Made by a program: the position numbers and the translations under genes | From: Treponema denticola | Lineage (GTDB): Bacteria; Spirochaetota; Spirochaetia; Treponematales; Treponemataceae | Direction: 5' to 3' | Length of the DNA stretch: 64,000 nucleotides | Assembly (NCBI RefSeq): GCF_024181405.1 | Contig: NZ_CP051302.1 | Coordinates: 2,666,001-2,730,000 of the forward strand | The notes under the pieces: model-generated | Databases searched by the model: none | Seen by the model: the letters and a program-made list of their open reading frames with translations, nothing else | What the model was told of the DNA's origin: nothing | Shown: positions 43,605 to 53,458 of the stretch, one piece after another | Position numbering within the stretch: the stretch's first letter is position 1 | How the letters are laid out: the number at the start of each line of letters is the position of its first letter

Positions 43605-45407
43605 ATGGAGTCAAAAGAAAGAGGGATTATAAAAAACTGCCTTTATATGCTAAAAAACATTCTTAAAACCGATAAGATTCTTTTTAGTCTAATGGTTTTG
43701 TACATACCTGTCTTTGTTTTTTCGCCTCTTGCAAGTGCCTACTTGCCGAGGGCGGTAATAGAATCGATTCAAAATAAGGCAGGAATTTCCGTCTTTATTC
43801 AAAATTTTTTAATTATAGCCTTTATTGTAGCAGCCTTAAAAGCTCTTGAAACCTTCCTCAATGCAAGGTTTAATTGCCGCGGATCTTACCGGAGAATAGA
43901 GCTTATGGCAGAGCTTTACAAAAAAATGTGGACAATGTCATATAAAAATATTGCTTCACAAGAAGGAATTTTAAATTTGGAAAAAGCAAGAGATATGATA
44001 GATAATGATTACTCAATAAGTCAGCAATTCCCAAAGAAAATAAGCAGCCTTATTGTAAGTATTGTCGGCATCTTCTTTTTCGGAAGCCTTATTGCTTCTA
44101 TTAATCCCATTCTTATCGGATTAATTTTTATATCGGGAACAGTAAGTTATTTTTACGGAAAATATGAGATAAAAAAGAATAAAGAAATAAATGAAGTCTT
44201 AAAAAAAGAACATCATAAGATGAGGTATCTTACGCAAAGGGCCTGTGATTATAAATTTGCTAAAGATATAAAACTCTACAAGATAGAAACTTGGATAGTG
44301 CAAGCATATAAGAGTTCTTTAAAAATAATAAACAAATGTTACGGAAAAATAAAAACCGTAAATTTTATCGGTGCCACTATATTGGCTCTCTTTATATTTT
44401 TAAGAGACGGCCTTGCCTATATTTATTTAACCGGAATGGTTTTAAACAAAGAAATCGGCATAGGAGAATTTATCTTTTTATTTTCTATTATAAAAACATT
44501 TTCAGGCTGGTTATTGGGAATTATTTCGCAGATTACTCTCTTAAAAAGAGAAAGTTTAAACATAGACTATTACCGCGATTTTTGCGAGATTGATGACGGA
44601 TTAACCAAAGGTAAAGGCATCCCTCTTCCTAAAAAATTCGATATAGAGTTAAAAAATGTTTCTTTTAAATATGGCGAATCTGAGAGATATATTTTTAAAG
44701 ATTTAAATTTACGCATAGAAGATAAAGAAAAACTTGCAATAGTCGGAGTAAATGGAGCCGGAAAAACTACCCTAACCTGTTTGATAATGAATCTTCTTCA
44801 ACCCACTGAAGGCGAAGTTTTATTAAACGGAAAAAATATAAACGAATACAATATTGATGAATACTATTCTTTATTTTCAACTGTTTTTCAAGATATGTAT
44901 GTTTTACCCGATACTATTAAAAATCTGGTTACCGCAGGAAATAAAAAATTTAACCAAGATGACTTTGATTCTGCCCTAAAACAATCAGGCTTACAAAAAA
45001 TTATTGAGAACTTAAACGAAAAGGAAAACACCTATCTTGTAAAAGGAGTTTGGCCTAATGCGATAGACCTTTCAGGCGGACAAGAACAGCGTCTTATGCT
45101 TGCAAGAGCTCTATATAAAAACGGACCTATTTCTATTTTAGATGAACCTACAGCTGCTCTTGATCCTATAGCGGAAAGTCAAATTTATTCCGAGTATAAT
45201 AATATGACAAAAGATAAAACTTCTATATTTATTTCGCATAGACTAGCATCAACCCGTTTTTGTGATAGGATTATCTTAATCGAAAACGGTAAAATAATAG
45301 AAGAAGGAAGTCATTCGGAGTTGATAAAACAAAACGGAGAATATAAAAAAATGTTCGATATACAAAGTTCATACTATCAAGACAATAAACACAAGGGAGG
45401 GAAATAA
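43605..45407 (+). CDS. ABC exporter half-transporter A1
   Basis: 600 residues from the ATG at 43605, which has a GGAGGG site; a TTG further upstream is unlikely. An N-terminal six-span membrane domain (about 25-330) is followed by a nucleotide-binding domain with Walker A GVNGAGKTTLTC, signature LSGGQEQRLMLARAL, Walker B ISILDEPTAALDP and the H-loop FISHRL. There is no C39 peptidase domain. It pairs with the next gene 1 bp later and resembles the third gene (A2) throughout. The substrate is unknown; peptides, lipids or drugs are possible. Confidence 0.9.
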   Translation: MESKERGIIKNCLYMLKNILKTDKILFSLMVLYIPVFVFSPLASAYLPRAVIESIQNKAGISVFIQNFLIIAFIVAALKALETFLNARFNCRGSYRRIELMAELYKKMWTMSYKNIASQEGILNLEKARDMIDNDYSISQQFPKKISSLIVSIVGIFFFGSLIASINPILIGLIFISGTVSYFYGKYEIKKNKEINEVLKKEHHKMRYLTQRACDYKFAKDIKLYKIETWIVQAYKSSLKIINKCYGKIKTVNFIGATILALFIFLRDGLAYIYLTGMVLNKEIGIGEFIFLFSIIKTFSGWLLGIISQITLLKRESLNIDYYRDFCEIDDGLTKGKGIPLPKKFDIELKNVSFKYGESERYIFKDLNLRIEDKEKLAIVGVNGAGKTTLTCLIMNLLQPTEGEVLLNGKNINEYNIDEYYSLFSTVFQDMYVLPDTIKNLVTAGNKKFNQDDFDSALKQSGLQKIIENLNEKENTYLVKGVWPNAIDLSGGQEQRLMLARALYKNGPISILDEPTAALDPIAESQIYSEYNNMTKDKTSIFISHRLASTRFCDRIILIENGKIIEEGSHSELIKQNGEYKKMFDIQSSYYQDNKHKGGK

Positions 45408-45408
45408 A

Positions 45409-47247
45409 ATGAAAACAGGTATAAAAGATATTATTAAATTTTCTTATAAAACGGATAAGGTTTTATTTACATCATTAATTTTAGAACAAATTGTAAGTAC
45501 AGCCGATATTTTTATAAACCTTTATTTGGTAAAACTCATCATCAATGCTTTTATAAAGGGTAAAACAAAAGAAGAAATATTATTTCTCTGTCTTATAGCT
45601 CTTATAAGTAATTTTGTTTTAATCTTGATAAAAAGATTTTCAGAAGAGACTCAAACTAACAGATTCCGTATCATACTGTATAAAAGGGATATGGAAATAA
45701 ATAAAAAAACTATGAAACTCGATTACGAATTTTTGGAAGACACTGATCTTCAGTTGGGTCTTACAAAGATGAGAGAATATGACAACTTTGGAAATTACGG
45801 TATCTACCATGTAGGCAGACATTTCGGTGCAATAATAAACTCGGTATTGACTTTTATTTTTGCAATAATTTTTTCCATAAATCTTTTTACGATGCAATCG
45901 GAGCTTATTCCTATAGCCAACTGGCTATGGAATACAATTTTTATTCTTTTATTTTTTTCGTTTAGCCTTATTTCAATTCTGGCTTCTCAAAAATTTAATA
46001 CCAAAATGCAAGCAATGTTTGATAAGGATGTCGTATTTTTAAACAGACTATTTCGTGCATATATGAATATTAACGATGATTATAAATCGGGAAAGGATGT
46101 CCGTCTTTATAATTACAATTTACTTACAAGTGTGTTAAAAAATTCCAATAATAATGTGAAAAATTTTTATAACCGGATGTCTCATAATTTATTTAAGTGC
46201 AATGTTCAAACGGGACTGATGACAATTTTTTCTTCTTTGCTTGTATACTTTTATGCAGGATTCAAAGCCTATTACGGTCTTATCGAGTTGGGAGATATTG
46301 TTCAGTATACGGGCATTGCAGTATTAACGGCCGATGCCGTAACTCTTATCATCATGTCGATTTCAAGTCTTTATGCCAATAAAGATTATTTTAAGACCAT
46401 CTTCGATTATCTTAATTTATCGAACGGAAAATACGAAGGCTCTCTTCCGATTGAAAAACGGGATGATAACGAGTATGAGTTTGAATTTAAAAATGTCGGT
46501 TTTAAATATCCTAAAACTTCAAAATATGTTCTACAAAATGTGAACTTAAAATTTAAAATAGGACAAAGGCTTGCCATAGTGGGCATGAACGGCAGCGGAA
46601 AAACTACTTTGATAAAACTCCTCACCCGCTTTTATGATCCGACGGATGGCGAAATTTTATTAAACGGTATCAATATCCAAAAGTATGATTATAACGAGTA
46701 TCTGGATATATTTTCGGTAGTCTTTCAGGATTTTAAACTTTTCTCTTTTATGCTGGGACAAAATATTTCAGCTTCGATGGAATATGATGAAAAAAGAGCG
46801 GAAGAAGCCTTAACCAAAGCCGGCTTTGAAAAGGCTTTACAAAAAATGCCGCAAGGTTTAAAAACCTATCTCTATCAAGACTATGAAGAAGGCGGAATCG
46901 AAATATCGGGCGGTGAAGCTCAAAAGATTGCGATGGCAAGGGCTATTTACAAGGATTCACCTTTTATAATACTAGATGAGCCGACCGCAGCTCTCGATCC
47001 TATTTCCGAATTTGAAATCTACTCAAAATTCGATAACATAATCGGAAACAAAACAGCCGTTTACATTTCGCACCGGCTTTCTTCATGTAAATTCTGTAAT
47101 GAAATTGCCGTCTTTGATGAGGGCAAGTTGGTACAGCACGGCTCCCATGATGCTCTTCTTCAAAACAAAGAGGGTAAATACCATGAGCTCTGGAATGCCC
47201 AAGCTCAATATTATAAGGAAGAGGAAATTGAAAAGCTTTTAAAATAA
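45409..47247 (+). CDS. ABC exporter half-transporter B1
   Basis: 612 residues. A six-span membrane domain is followed by a nucleotide-binding domain with Walker A GMNGSGKTTLIKLL, a variant signature ISGGEAQKIAMARAI, Walker B FIILDEPTAALDP and YISHRLSSCKFCNEI. Its signature differs from A1 (ISGGE rather than LSGGQ), as is common in asymmetric heterodimers. It starts right after the A1 stop. The 3' end is nearly identical in DNA to that of B2, pointing to recent exchange. Confidence 0.9.
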   Translation: MKTGIKDIIKFSYKTDKVLFTSLILEQIVSTADIFINLYLVKLIINAFIKGKTKEEILFLCLIALISNFVLILIKRFSEETQTNRFRIILYKRDMEINKKTMKLDYEFLEDTDLQLGLTKMREYDNFGNYGIYHVGRHFGAIINSVLTFIFAIIFSINLFTMQSELIPIANWLWNTIFILLFFSFSLISILASQKFNTKMQAMFDKDVVFLNRLFRAYMNINDDYKSGKDVRLYNYNLLTSVLKNSNNNVKNFYNRMSHNLFKCNVQTGLMTIFSSLLVYFYAGFKAYYGLIELGDIVQYTGIAVLTADAVTLIIMSISSLYANKDYFKTIFDYLNLSNGKYEGSLPIEKRDDNEYEFEFKNVGFKYPKTSKYVLQNVNLKFKIGQRLAIVGMNGSGKTTLIKLLTRFYDPTDGEILLNGINIQKYDYNEYLDIFSVVFQDFKLFSFMLGQNISASMEYDEKRAEEALTKAGFEKALQKMPQGLKTYLYQDYEEGGIEISGGEAQKIAMARAIYKDSPFIILDEPTAALDPISEFEIYSKFDNIIGNKTAVYISHRLSSCKFCNEIAVFDEGKLVQHGSHDALLQNKEGKYHELWNAQAQYYKEEEIEKLLK

Positions 47248-47309
47248 ATAACATCTTTTAAAAGCTCATAAGGATTTTTAGATATATAAAATATTCGGAG
47301 GAAATTAAA

Positions 47310-49088
47310 ATGAAAAAACGAGGTGTTTTACGGAATTGGGGCTATCTATTAAAAAACATAGCCGAAACCGACAAGCTATTATTTTTACTTATATTTGCCT
47401 GTGTACCGATTGCAATACTTATGCCTTACCTGCAAGCTTTTTTACCGAGGGCTGTAATCGAGGGTTTACAAAATAAAACGGAGCTTCAATCCTATCTGCT
47501 AAAAATTCTTTTAATAGCAATGGCTCTTGCCGTTACAGTGCTTTTAGAACAAACCGTAAAATGGCTGCTCGAAATGAAGGGACAAAGGCAAAGAGGAAGA
47601 TTTTCAAAAGAGCTAAGTAAACACGCAATAAAGGTTGATTATGAAAAAATGGCAGCAGTTTCCTTTGCTCAAAGCTTCGACCTTTCAATAGGAGCAATTG
47701 CCGGAGATATAGCTATTACAGGACAGTCTGCAAATATAACCGCAAATTTTTTAACAAGTCTTTTAGGTATAATTGCATTTGCCCCATTAATCATCACTAT
47801 ACAGCCGATTTTAATTTTAATCATCTTTATTTCATTTTTGACAAATTATTTTTATGGAATTTTTCTAACAAATTATGATGAAAAGATAACCGAACAAAAT
47901 AAGGGAGTAAACCGTAAGCTGCACTACATTGCTTATAAGAGTATCAATTATAAATATGCAAAAGATATAAGACTATATAAAATGTCCGATTGGTTTTTTA
48001 AAAGCTATCAAACCTACAACAACGAAAGAAGAAGATGGGAGCGTAAATTAAGCGGCAAGCGTTTTTTAGGGGACTTAATCGCAGGCCTTTTTGTATTTGT
48101 CAGAGACGGTCTTGCCTATTTTTATCTTATTACTCAAATATTTACAGGAAAAATCGGAATAGCTCAATTTGTCTTCTTGTTCCCTATTATTACAAGTTTT
48201 TCGGATTGGCTTATTTCCCTTTCTACTCAAATAACCGAATTGCGTACAGGCAGTTTAAAACTGGATTATCTTCGCAATTTTTTTGACACATGTAATGATA
48301 ACCGTAAAAGCAAGGGCGCCCCGCTGCCGGTTTCTTTTAATATAGAATTAAAAAATGTTTCTTATAAATATCCCGAATCGGATAAGCTTATTTTAAAAGA
48401 TATTAACTTGAATATTAAACAAAACGAAAAAATTGCCATAGTCGGAGTAAACGGTGCAGGAAAAACAACCCTCATCAATTTGATTATGAATTTATTTTTC
48501 CCGACTCAAGGAGATGTTTTTATAGGAGGGAAAAACACAAAGGACTATTCCCAAGATGAACTCCTTCCGATTTTTGGAGCGGTTTTTCAAGAAACATTTA
48601 TACCTCCTGAAACAATTAAGAATATCATATGTGCGTCTTCCGATTCACATGACGAAACGAAGTTTCAAAAAGCCGTAAAAGATTCCGGCTTTGAAAAAAC
48701 TATTTTAGAACTTCCTCAAAAAGAAAATACTTATTTGGTAAAAAGCACAAGAAAAGAAGCCGTCGATTTATCGGGAGGACAAAACCAGCGGTTAATGCTT
48801 GCAAGAGTTTTATATAGAGATGCCCCAATCCTTATTTTGGATGAGCCTACTGCAGCCCTAGACCCGATAGCCGAAAGTGAAATATACGAGCATTACAATA
48901 AAATGACTCAAAACAAAACTTCAATCTTTATTTCGCACAGACTGGCTTCTACAAGATTTTGTGATAGGATTATTTTAATAGAAGACGGAAAGATTATCGA
49001 AGAGGGAACCCATGAAAGCCTTATGGCTAAGGGCGGCAAGTATGCCGAAATGTTTAATATACAGTCAACATATTATACGGGAAAATAA
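47310..49088 (+). CDS. ABC exporter half-transporter A2
   Basis: 592 residues, preceded by GGAGG. It is a close relative of A1: both start with a LLKNIAETDKLLF / MLKNILKTDKILF type segment and share DLSGGQ-type signatures (DLSGGQNQRLMLARVL), Walker A GVNGAGKTTLINL and Walker B LILDEPTAALDP. It pairs with the following B2 gene. The 62-bp gap from B1 suggests that the pair could be transcribed as a second unit or by read-through. Confidence 0.9.
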   Translation: MKKRGVLRNWGYLLKNIAETDKLLFLLIFACVPIAILMPYLQAFLPRAVIEGLQNKTELQSYLLKILLIAMALAVTVLLEQTVKWLLEMKGQRQRGRFSKELSKHAIKVDYEKMAAVSFAQSFDLSIGAIAGDIAITGQSANITANFLTSLLGIIAFAPLIITIQPILILIIFISFLTNYFYGIFLTNYDEKITEQNKGVNRKLHYIAYKSINYKYAKDIRLYKMSDWFFKSYQTYNNERRRWERKLSGKRFLGDLIAGLFVFVRDGLAYFYLITQIFTGKIGIAQFVFLFPIITSFSDWLISLSTQITELRTGSLKLDYLRNFFDTCNDNRKSKGAPLPVSFNIELKNVSYKYPESDKLILKDINLNIKQNEKIAIVGVNGAGKTTLINLIMNLFFPTQGDVFIGGKNTKDYSQDELLPIFGAVFQETFIPPETIKNIICASSDSHDETKFQKAVKDSGFEKTILELPQKENTYLVKSTRKEAVDLSGGQNQRLMLARVLYRDAPILILDEPTAALDPIAESEIYEHYNKMTQNKTSIFISHRLASTRFCDRIILIEDGKIIEEGTHESLMAKGGKYAEMFNIQSTYYTGK

Positions 49089-49101
49089 TAGGGAGAATAC
49101 G

Positions 49102-50976
49102 ATGTTATTGGAAAAAAAGGGTCATACAACAAAAGAAATTATTTCTACATTTTTTAAGTCGATTAAGTTTTTAAATACTTTGGATAAGGGGCTTTGCTTT
49201 AATTATGCATTGATAGGTATCGTAACAGGCTTGCGTCCCTTTGTGAATATCTACATGCTTAAAAAGATTATAAACGCTCTCTCACAAGGTTTACCTAAAG
49301 AGCACTTATTTTTGCTTGCAGGGATAAGCATTGCAATAAATTTATTATTATTTTTATGCGAAAAATTTATAGGGCACAATTCCTATTTTAGAATGGAAAA
49401 TTTAACGCAGCTTCGAAATATGGAAATAGCAAAAAAGAATACCACAATGGATTATGAATTTATCGAAGATGCCGAACTCCAAATCGAAATGGAAAAAATG
49501 TATAATATGGATTATAACGGAGGCTTCGGCTTATTTTCACAGCTTATGAATATTCATAATCTTAGCCAAAATATTGTGTTGTTTATCATCGGCTTAATTC
49601 TTTCAATTCCAATGTATACATCTTATGCTCCGATTTTAGGAATACCTTTATGGATTCAAAACAGTATTTTTACTTTCTTTATTATTTTGATATCCATTTT
49701 AAGTATAAGAATAAATAAAAGAGCTTTGGAAAAAAGAGATACATTTATGAAAAACAATCTCTTTGAAGAAATGAGACCTTACAGTTATGCCGTAAGTCTT
49801 GCTCCGGAATACAAAATAGGAAAAGATATCCGGCTGTACAACAAAAAACTATATAACGAATATTTTACCAGTTCAAAAGATTTTCAAATAAAAATAGTAA
49901 ACGCATTTTTAAGATTCAGCCTTTTTCCACAGCTTGCTCAAATCTTTTTTAACATGTTCAGTTTAGGTTTAATCTATATCTTTGTGGGAATAAAGGCCTA
50001 TTACGGAGCCATTCAGATAGGAGATATAATTCAATATTCGGGAGCCGTTACTCAATTTGTTTTTGCGGTTGCAGGTCTTACAAGAGCTTATAATCAAGTT
50101 GCAGCAAACTGTGATTTCTTCGATCTTTGTTTAGGCTATATCAACTTAAAAGAAACAAAATACAAGGGAAGTCTTCCTATCGAAAAACGGGATGACAACG
50201 AATACGATTTTGAATTTAAAAATGTAAGTTTTAAATATCCTCAAAGCGAAAAATATGCATTAAAAAACGTCAACTTAAAATTCAAGATAGGAAAAAAGCT
50301 TGCCATAGTCGGCATGAACGGCAGCGGTAAAACAACTCTGGTAAAATTATTAACCCGCCTCTATGATCCGAGTGAGGGAGAGATTTTACTTAACGGTATC
50401 GATATTAAAAAATTCGATTACGATGAATATCTGGATATTTTTTCGGTTGTCTTCCAAGATTTTAACCTTTTTGCTTTAAATATTGCCCAAAATGTAGCCT
50501 CTTCAACAGACTACGATAAAGCAAAAGTAGAAGAAGCCTTAAACCTTTCAGGCTTTTCCGATTCGCTTAAAAAAATGCCTAAGGGCATCGAAACATACCT
50601 CTACAATGATTTTGAAAAGGGCGGAATCGAAATATCGGGCGGTGAAGCTCAAAAGATTGCTATGGCAAGGGCTATTTACAAGGACTCTCCTTTTATAATA
50701 CTCGATGAGCCGACCGCCGCCCTTGACCCTATTTCCGAATTTGAAATTTATTCAAAGTTTGATACAATTATAGGAAACAAAACAGCCGTTTACATTTCGC
50801 ACCGGCTTTCTTCATGTAAATTCTGCGATGAGATTGCCGTCTTTGATGAGGGCAAGTTAGTACAGCACGGCTCCCACGATGCTCTTCTTCAAAACAAAGA
50901 GGGTAAATACCACGAGCTCTGGAATGCCCAAGCTCAATATTATAAGGAAGAGGAAATTGAAAAGCTTTTAAGATAA
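49102..50976 (+). CDS. ABC exporter half-transporter B2
   Basis: 624 residues from the ATG at 49102, which has a GGGAGAAT site; an upstream ATG inside A2 would add 30 residues. Like B1 it has GMNGSGKTTLVKLL, ISGGEAQKIAMARAI, DEPTAALDP and an identical C-terminal region around YISHRLSSCKFC. It starts 13 bp after A2. The A/B order repeats that of the first pair, so the four genes look like a tandem duplication of a heterodimeric exporter. Confidence 0.9.
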   Translation: MLLEKKGHTTKEIISTFFKSIKFLNTLDKGLCFNYALIGIVTGLRPFVNIYMLKKIINALSQGLPKEHLFLLAGISIAINLLLFLCEKFIGHNSYFRMENLTQLRNMEIAKKNTTMDYEFIEDAELQIEMEKMYNMDYNGGFGLFSQLMNIHNLSQNIVLFIIGLILSIPMYTSYAPILGIPLWIQNSIFTFFIILISILSIRINKRALEKRDTFMKNNLFEEMRPYSYAVSLAPEYKIGKDIRLYNKKLYNEYFTSSKDFQIKIVNAFLRFSLFPQLAQIFFNMFSLGLIYIFVGIKAYYGAIQIGDIIQYSGAVTQFVFAVAGLTRAYNQVAANCDFFDLCLGYINLKETKYKGSLPIEKRDDNEYDFEFKNVSFKYPQSEKYALKNVNLKFKIGKKLAIVGMNGSGKTTLVKLLTRLYDPSEGEILLNGIDIKKFDYDEYLDIFSVVFQDFNLFALNIAQNVASSTDYDKAKVEEALNLSGFSDSLKKMPKGIETYLYNDFEKGGIEISGGEAQKIAMARAIYKDSPFIILDEPTAALDPISEFEIYSKFDTIIGNKTAVYISHRLSSCKFCDEIAVFDEGKLVQHGSHDALLQNKEGKYHELWNAQAQYYKEEEIEKLLR

Positions 50977-50989
50977 AAATACCGGCCGA

Positions 50990-51018
50990 TTGAAAAACAC
51001 TTTTTTTTATGTTATATT
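50990..51018 (+). promoter_or_regulatory. Promoter of the DHH-TraB operon
   Basis: The -35 is TTGAAA (50990-50995) and the -10 is TATATT (51013-51018), separated by 17 bp. The predicted start is near 51025, about 20 nt before the ATG at 51046. Confidence 0.7.
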
Positions 51019-51045
51019 ATTCCTTAGTTTACTTTAGGATTAATT

Positions 51046-52029
51046 ATGGAAGAAAAATTATCTACACTTTGCTCGGTTTTAAGTAAAGACCAACCGGTAC
51101 TTGTACAAACTCATGATTTTCCCGATCATGATGCCCTGGGTGCAGCTTATGCTCTTTTAAAACTTTTAGAAACTTACGGCTACAAAGTAGAGATTGCTTA
51201 CGGCGGTCATATTCAAAGTCTGTCTTTAATAGAATTTGCAGAATATTTAGACCACCCGCTTTTAAAACTTGATGAAATCGATGATCTAAAAAAATACCAA
51301 GTTGTAATTGTAGACGGCTCTCCTTTTAAGGGAACCGTAAAATATGTAGGCGGTATCTTAAAAGCTGTAATAGACCATCATCCTGAAAGAATGAAGTCTA
51401 CGGCAGCTTATACGGATATAAGAGTAGGTACCGGAGCCTGTTCTTCCATTATTTGGTCTTATTGGAAAGAATCCGGAAAAGAATATGACGGAATGACCGC
51501 GACAGCAATGATTGCGGGTATACAGCTGGATACGGCTTTTTTATCCAGAAGTGTAAGCAAACTTGATCTGGACGCTTATTATGAGCTCTATTTTAAATCG
51601 GATGTGCAAAAAACATATCAAATGATTAAAACGACAATAAACATCTGCGACCTAGAAGAAATAGGAAGGGCTTTTACCGACTATTTACGCATAGATAATT
51701 TTTTAATTGTAGAATTAAGTGAAGACTACTCAAGAGCTATTTTGTCGGTTGTAGCCGATTTTTTAATCTGGATAAAAGATATTTCTTTTGTTATTGTACT
51801 GGAAACAGACGGCCCTGAATATAAACTCTCCGCACGAAGCCGTGATAAAAACCTTGATGCAGGCTGGCTAATTCAAGAAGCAGTAAAAGACATGGGTTCG
51901 GGAGGCGGTCATGCACACATGGCCGGAGGAGCAATAGATGCAGAAAGATACTGCGGTAAAACCGCATTTTTAAACTCTATCATTAAGTTAGCTAATTCTG
52001 AACAAGGAAATAACTGTGGACGAAAATAA
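51046..52029 (+). CDS. DHH-family phosphoesterase (NrnA-like)
   Basis: 327 residues. The DHH motifs are DFPDHDALGAAYAL (first metal ligands), VIVDGSPFK, VIDHHPERMK and GTGACSSIIW. The C-terminal DHHA1 domain has GSGGGHAHMAGGAI. The family includes nanoRNases and pAp phosphatases and also c-di-AMP linear-product hydrolases; the substrate is not decided. A TraB-family gene overlaps its 3' end by 14 bp, so the two are translated together. Confidence 0.85.
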   Translation: MEEKLSTLCSVLSKDQPVLVQTHDFPDHDALGAAYALLKLLETYGYKVEIAYGGHIQSLSLIEFAEYLDHPLLKLDEIDDLKKYQVVIVDGSPFKGTVKYVGGILKAVIDHHPERMKSTAAYTDIRVGTGACSSIIWSYWKESGKEYDGMTATAMIAGIQLDTAFLSRSVSKLDLDAYYELYFKSDVQKTYQMIKTTINICDLEEIGRAFTDYLRIDNFLIVELSEDYSRAILSVVADFLIWIKDISFVIVLETDGPEYKLSARSRDKNLDAGWLIQEAVKDMGSGGGHAHMAGGAIDAERYCGKTAFLNSIIKLANSEQGNNCGRK

Positions 52030-53206
52030 CGAAAAAACTTTAAAGCGCATTTTTTTAAAAGACCGCGAAATTATTCTTTTAGGAACAGCCCATGTTTCTA
52101 AAGAAAGTATCAATGATGTTGAATCTACAATTAGGGAAGAAAACCCCGATTGTGTATGTGTAGAATTGGATGAAGTAAGGTATAAGTCCTTAACCTCAAA
52201 AGATGCTTGGCAGCAAATAAATATTTCCCAAGTATTAAGGGAGGGGAAAGGCTTTTTACTCCTTGCAAATCTGGTTCTAGCCTCTTTTCAAAAAAAACTT
52301 GGAAGCGACCTCGGCGTAAAACCCGGCGATGAGATGAAGGCCGCAATTGAAGTTTCTCAAGAACTAAACATAAAAACCGAAATGGTCGACCGCCCGATTC
52401 ATACGACCTTAAAACGAGCTTGGGCAAAAAACCGCGGCTGGGGAAGGTCAAAGCTTTTAGCGACCCTTTTAAGTGCAGCATTTTCAAATGAAAAACTTGA
52501 TGAAGATGAAATTGAAAAATTAAAAAATCAAAGCGCAATGGACAACATGATGCAGGAAATGGCCGAGTATCTTCCGAACATAAAAGGCGTTTTAATAGAC
52601 GAGCGGGACCGCTATCTTGCATCAAAAATTTGGGAAAGCAGCGGCAAAAAAATTGTGGCTGTCTTGGGTGCAGGCCACCTTCCCGGAACGGAACGCTTTA
52701 TAAAAGAACTGGAAGCAGGTACAAAAACAACGGATGTATCCGACATTGAAGTAATTCCGCCGAAAAGCACAGTAAGCAAAATTGCCGCTTGGATATTTCC
52801 CATAGTTATAATAGGCTTGATTGTTCTAGGCTTTTTTAAGGGAGGCGGTATAAAAACCGGCCAAATGCTTTTATCCTTTGTTCTTTGGAACGGAGGACTC
52901 GCAGCGATAGGAGCCGTTATCGCCATGGGGCATCCTCTGGCCATCCTAGCTTCATTTTTAGGAGCACCTTTTACAACGATAAACCCGTTTTTGGGTATAG
53001 GAATGATTTCAGGCCTTGTACAAGCTTGGGCAAAAAAGCCGCAAGTAAAAGACATGGAAAACCTTACACATGATGCAGGAAGCTTTTCAGGCTGGTATAA
53101 AAACAGAATAACAAAGGTTCTTCTTGTTTTTATTCTTTCTTCTCTCGGAAGCTCGATAGGAACATTTATGACGGTTCCGGCTCTTATTGCTAATCTGATT
53201 AAATAA
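52016..53206 (+). CDS. TraB family membrane protein
   Basis: 396 residues from a GTG start. The N-terminal part has the TraB signature motifs: IILLGTAHVSKESINDV, CVELDEVRYKSL and, later, VLGAGHLPGTERF. The C-terminal third has about three to four membrane segments (for example IAAWIFPIVIIGLIVLGFF and MLLSFVLWNGGLAAIGAV). Founding members block pheromone signalling in enterococcal plasmids; the activity of the family is not firmly known. It overlaps the DHH gene by 14 bp. Confidence 0.85.
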   Translation: MDENNEKTLKRIFLKDREIILLGTAHVSKESINDVESTIREENPDCVCVELDEVRYKSLTSKDAWQQINISQVLREGKGFLLLANLVLASFQKKLGSDLGVKPGDEMKAAIEVSQELNIKTEMVDRPIHTTLKRAWAKNRGWGRSKLLATLLSAAFSNEKLDEDEIEKLKNQSAMDNMMQEMAEYLPNIKGVLIDERDRYLASKIWESSGKKIVAVLGAGHLPGTERFIKELEAGTKTTDVSDIEVIPPKSTVSKIAAWIFPIVIIGLIVLGFFKGGGIKTGQMLLSFVLWNGGLAAIGAVIAMGHPLAILASFLGAPFTTINPFLGIGMISGLVQAWAKKPQVKDMENLTHDAGSFSGWYKNRITKVLLVFILSSLGSSIGTFMTVPALIANLIK

Positions 53207-53249
53207 AAAAGCCCGACAAAAAACTTCTGTAAGGGCTATAAAAAAGGAG

Positions 53250-53273
53250 GGGAACCTCTTTGAGGAGGTTCCC
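53250..53273 (-). terminator. Intrinsic terminator of tRNA-Cys
   Basis: A 9-bp stem (GGGAACCTC / GAGGTTCCC) with a 6-nt loop is followed on the minus strand by CTCC and six T. A second, weaker hairpin (AGCCC/GGGCT) with a T-run lies just beyond it at 53210-53237. Confidence 0.8.
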
Positions 53274-53303
53274 ATTATGAAAAAAAAACTAAAAAATGGA
53301 AAA

Positions 53304-53375
53304 AGGCGCCGATCAGAATCGAACTGATGAATGAAGGTTTTGCAGACCTGTCCCTTACCACTTGGGTACGGCGCC
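53304..53375 (-). tRNA. tRNA-Cys (GCA)
   Basis: Minus-strand 72-nt cloverleaf. The acceptor GGCGCCG pairs with CGGCGCC. The D arm has CCC/GGG, the anticodon loop CTGCAAA gives GCA (53341-53343), and the T arm has ATCAG-TTCGATT-CTGAT. Position 73 is U, the known identity element for CysRS. No CCA is encoded. Its promoter lies at 53387-53415 and its terminator at 53250. Confidence 0.95.
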
Positions 53376-53386
53376 GAACTTTGCCC

Positions 53387-53415
53387 AGTATACCAAAAAA
53401 TACAAACTTTGGCAA
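53387..53415 (-). promoter_or_regulatory. Promoter of tRNA-Cys
   Basis: On the minus strand, -35 TTGCCA (53415-53410) and -10 TATACT (53392-53387) are separated by 17 bp. The start is predicted a few bases before the mature 5' end. Confidence 0.8.
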
Positions 53416-53445
53416 GGGCTTATAGCAATTTTAATAAAAAAATAG

Positions 53446-53451
53446 TATAAT
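53446..53451 (+). promoter_or_regulatory. -10 box just before the hypothetical gene at 53459
   Basis: A consensus TATAAT ends 7 nt before the ATG and no ribosome site is present, so the transcript could be leaderless. The -35 (TAGCAA, 17 bp upstream) is poor. Confidence 0.45.
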
Positions 53452-53458
53452 ATCAGAT

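Noticed and set aside
46892..47247. Insertion element or recombination target at the near-identical exporter ends.
   Set aside because: The similarity lies within coding sequence of paralogues and has no terminal repeats or transposase; gene conversion explains it.
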